Origin: Cerrena zonata
Lineage: Eukaryota; Basidiomycota; Agaricomycetes; Polyporales; Cerrenaceae
Length of the DNA stretch: 64,000 bases
Direction: 5' to 3'
Assembly (NCBI GenBank): GCA_038087015.1
Contig: JASBNA010000039.1
Coordinates: 372,001-436,000 of the forward strand
Positions within the stretch are counted from its first letter, which is position 1; every line of letters starts with the position of its first letter. The translations under genes and the position numbers were made by a program. Below are positions 61,425 through 64,000 of this stretch, piece by piece. The notes under the pieces were generated by a model. That model searched no databases and was not told where the DNA came from. It saw only the letters and a program-made list of their open reading frames with translations.

Positions 61425-61467
61425 GACGAAAACGATATACAGCTGTTCAGCCATGAGAGTGGGACTC

Positions 61468-61475
61468 CTATATAG
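61468..61475 (-). promoter_or_regulatory. TATA box of DyP 2
   Basis: CTATATAG on the minus strand, 44 bp from the ATG at 61424, which fits that start. Confidence 0.5.
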
Positions 61476-62269
61476 TCAGAGCGAGGCTGATTCTAATTCA
61501 CATCTCAAAGTCGAAGCCAAAAAGAGATCAGAAGGTTGGAGTTTGTTGTATGCAAGATTCGAAGAGACAGCACGAGCCAACCATGAACATGAAGAAACAG
61601 GATTCTACACGCTTCGAACGGCGATGGTATGCTTGCCTTCACCACTTGACTGTATAAATGTAACCTATATTGAGCGAACTGCGAGAAGAAAGTGGCGTAT
61701 TACTTACCCAACGAGAACATCGTATGGATATTCATCTAAGGACTCCAGCATCGAATGTGAATCGAGCGAGTTGAGCAGAAACTTTCGCCTAGTGGTGACA
61801 TGACGACGTAACGTCGACGTTAGAAGACATCAAGAGAAAGTTCGATGATCAGTGTCATATACATTCTCCACTGTCTCAGACTCTGGCTCAATAGAAGATT
61901 TTTGAACAATGGTGTATTGACAAGTGGTCATTCAAGTTGAAGCTTGAGCTTGAAGCGTTGATCGTGACTCGGCCTAACCGGAGTAACGAGGTCGGCAAAA
62001 TCCGGTGAGGCGCTTTCTCACACAGTCCGAGCCACCACTGGCAGAAAGTTGAAACCACTCCTACGTAGGAGCCTTGTAAAGCTTTGACATAATCTCGCCA
62101 TGACTGGGACTGATTCTCGCACTATGTGACAGATCTCTTCTGAATGGTTGACATTTGGAATGTATTCATGATTCAGAAGGCGAGGATCATGATCACTTAC
62201 AGGAGTCTCGACGTCAACTTTAAAAATCCTGACCCTCGCCGATGATACATTGGTATCACTGCATGCATA
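61476..62269. other. Intergenic upstream of DyP 2
   Basis: No gene supported. A plus-strand open frame (to 61803) overlaps the DyP 2 start in the other direction and has no domain. Confidence 0.4.
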
Positions 62270-62298
62270 TCTATATCTCTAAAACACACCCAACCAAA
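62270..62298 (+). repeat. Partial extra copy of the 5' end of the Helitron-like unit
   Basis: 29 bp repeated exactly and directly in front of the full unit: both copies start TCTATATCTCTAAAACAC and run to CCAACCAAA. Confidence 0.75.
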
Positions 62299-63081
62299 TC
62301 TATATCTCTAAAACACACCCAACCAAAACGGAACTGACTGCTGACATAATATTATGTCAGCACCCGTTTTGGCAAAAGATGACTGTCTTGCGCGAAGCGC
62401 GGCCCGGAGGGCAGGTGGTGACAGGCGCTCTTTTGCAACTCGAACTTTGAAAGACTCGGAGGTTCACAAATAGAGTGAAATACATAAGGAGTAGTGGAAA
62501 CAATGGGGAAGTGACAAGGGGGATAATGAGAGTATCCACATTGGCTCTGAGTGGTAGTACATATCTTACATAGTGGTAAAAAGCGAAATTGCACACATAT
62601 AAATAAATAGGATATGTCTCAAAAAGAGACTTTTGGCTATAGTATAACTTTTGACCTCTTAGCATTGGCAAGCACGGGATAAGGAGATTGATGAAGCTAA
62701 GATGATATTTGGAATATGTAGTACCAAATATGTATATGGGATAATCCAGTACCGCCAAAATATAATTTTTAATTAATATTGTTATGAAATTGAAGCTTAT
62801 GAGGGCCGAAGGCCCTCCCTGAGGAGATCTATATTATACAGCTATTTCAAGTTCAAATATTATTATAACCGAAGCACATAGTGCCCTATTGATAATGGTA
62901 ATATTTGATTTAATTACTGAGAGTGCTTAGCTCATTCAATATTTTTAGGGGGCCGAAGGCCCTTTATATATGTATTAATTGTTTCTTAAGATAATCGAGT
63001 AAATAAATATATGGGCACGTAGTGCCCCCAGCAAGTGTCGGCTTGCTGTAGACCATGGTGTCCATGGGCAATATATTCTAG
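62299..63081 (+). mobile_element. Non-autonomous Helitron-like element, unit 1
   Basis: 783 bp. The 5' end is TC after an A (62298). The 3' end has a hairpin CCATGG-TGT-CCATGG followed by GGCAATATATT and terminal CTAG (63078-63081). These are classic Helitron ends: 5'-TC, a 3' stem-loop about 10 nt before CTRR, insertion between A and T, no target duplication. Near the 5' end is an arm pair CCAAAACGG/CCGTTTTGG around a 22-bp palindrome (62340-62361). The interior is AT-rich with small GC hairpins such as GGGCCGAAGGCCC. No Rep/helicase is coded, so it would move in trans. The type call is inference from ends and structure. Confidence 0.65.
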
Positions 63082-63808
63082 TCTATATCTCTAAAACACA
63101 CCCAACCAAAACGGAACCGACTGCTGACATAATATTATGTCAGCACCCGTTTTGGACTGTCTTGCACGAAGCGCGGCCCGAAGGGTTGATTACGGGCGCT
63201 CTGTTGAAGCTCGAAATACTTAGGTTCAAAGAAAGCGATATATATGAGGAAATAACATAGGAGGATTAATGGCAGAGAAGTAAAATGGGAGGATATGCCT
63301 TGAATGTAGCCGTGAGCGGTATTATGTACCTCAAATAGCAGCAAAAAGCGTAATTGCTAACTATATAGAAAGAAATAACATCAATAAATGGTAGATTAAG
63401 TTAAAATATGTTGTTAATATGGTATCAAGTTTGACCTCTTGCGCCACTAGCAGGCATGGGAATAAGGGGACCGGTGGAGCTAAAATAATATTTGTAAATA
63501 TATGTTTACACAAGCCGTTAATATTGAGGGCTGAAGGCCCTTCCTGAGGAGATCTGGATTCTGTATTGTGCAGTCGTTTTGAATCCAACACTTAGTATGC
63601 AATGCCCTGATGATGGCGATATTCATAGGTAAATAGGTAAATATTACCGAAGAAAATCATGCAATATTAATATTTCCAGAGGGCCGAAGGCCCTTTATAT
63701 ATTTGTCATTTTTAAGATAATATTTTAATTAAATATAAGGGCACGCAGTGCCCTCAGCAAGTGTCAGCTTGCTATAAGCCCATGGTGTCCATGGGCAATA
63801 TATTCTAG
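63082..63808 (+). mobile_element. Non-autonomous Helitron-like element, unit 2 (tandem)
   Basis: 727 bp, beginning directly at TC (63082) after the CTAG end of unit 1 and ending CTAG (63805-63808) before a T. It has the same 5' arm pair and palindrome, the same GC mini-hairpins (GGGCCGAAGGCCC, GGGCACGCAGTGCCC) and the same 3' hairpin, here with 7-bp arms CCCATGG-TGT-CCATGGG. Internal sequence differs by many substitutions and indels. The units are therefore not a recent copy of each other, or they were separately captured. Confidence 0.65.
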
Positions 63809-64000
63809 TATACTTAAAATGCTGACTGTCGGTGCAGGATAATCTTATAACAGGTGTCATGTACAAAATGACTCTCCTGATGCTACATGGAAGTTGGCGA
63901 ACATCATTTGATACTTGTCGATTTCGCTCCGTGTCCGCTTGTGCTTATTACGACCCGGTCTCAAATTGCTATACATACACATCCGAGGTATAAAACTCCA
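63809..64000. other. Window end
   Basis: 192 bp after the element. A frame reading near the end (SVSACAYYDPVSNCYTYTSE) could belong to a gene that continues beyond the window, but it is too short to call. Confidence 0.3.

Noticed and set aside
61255..61803. 182-residue plus-strand open frame at the DyP 2 start
   Set aside because: It is antisense to the DyP 2 first exon and promoter and has no recognisable domain.
62270..63808. Mitochondrial DNA insertion (NUMT) because of AT-rich sequence with GC hairpins
   Set aside because: There is no mitochondrial gene, and the unit ends (TC, hairpin plus CTAG, A/T site) fit a Helitron-like element better.
62270..63808. CRISPR array or satellite
   Set aside because: Only two long diverged units exist, with no regular short repeat-spacer pattern; the host is eukaryotic.

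Overview
The window is nuclear DNA of a mushroom-forming basidiomycete (Agaricomycetes-like). The basis is dense genes with many 50-70 nt GT-AG introns, an AA9 lytic polysaccharide monooxygenase, DyP-type peroxidases, a GMC oxidoreductase, a fungal P450, BTB-domain gene expansions and Helitron-like repeats. No species is claimed. All gene models are hand-spliced from open frames, splice sites and family motifs. Exon sums were checked to keep frame where exon coordinates are listed.

Layout. 0-10 kb: the 3' end of a membrane-anchored aspartic protease, then two paralogous double-BTB genes (1667-3320 minus, 7875-9597 plus) around a third, divergent BTB-like gene (6188-7384) and a Ser/Pro-rich nuclear-type protein with uncertain 5' exons. 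10-17 kb: housekeeping genes, namely a TTC7/YPP1-type TPR protein (scaffold of the plasma-membrane PI4-kinase complex), a small basic protein, and the CFIm25/NUDT21 mRNA 3'-processing factor. A tRNA-Pro(AGG) with an intron follows. 18-25 kb: a secreted AA9 LPMO and a secreted FAD-linked oxidase, separated by about 3 kb without recognisable genes.

25-44 kb is a tandem segmental duplication. The ancestral order seems to have been ZIP zinc transporter, ornithine-cyclodeaminase-like enzyme, a Cys-rich coiled-coil gene, and an SF1 helicase. The left copy has a full ZIP but only a 5' stub of the helicase. The right copy has a 5'-truncated ZIP and a full helicase. This is what a simple tandem duplication with breakpoints inside both end genes would leave. 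An extra member of the Cys-rich family lies between the copies.

45-61.5 kb looks like an accessory redox cluster: a quinate-permease-like MFS transporter, a DyP peroxidase fused to a vWA domain, a GMC oxidoreductase with an N-terminal beta-trefoil domain, a P450, and a second DyP peroxidase that stops where the vWA domain begins in the first. The oxidase could supply H2O2 to the peroxidases. None of these three redox proteins shows a signal peptide, so the work is probably intracellular. This cluster is the best candidate here for an undescribed system. A second copy of the intron-bearing tRNA-Pro sits at 48.5 kb in opposite orientation.

62-64 kb holds two head-to-tail non-coding elements with Helitron hallmarks: 5' TC, a 3' hairpin followed by CTAG, and an A/T insertion site.
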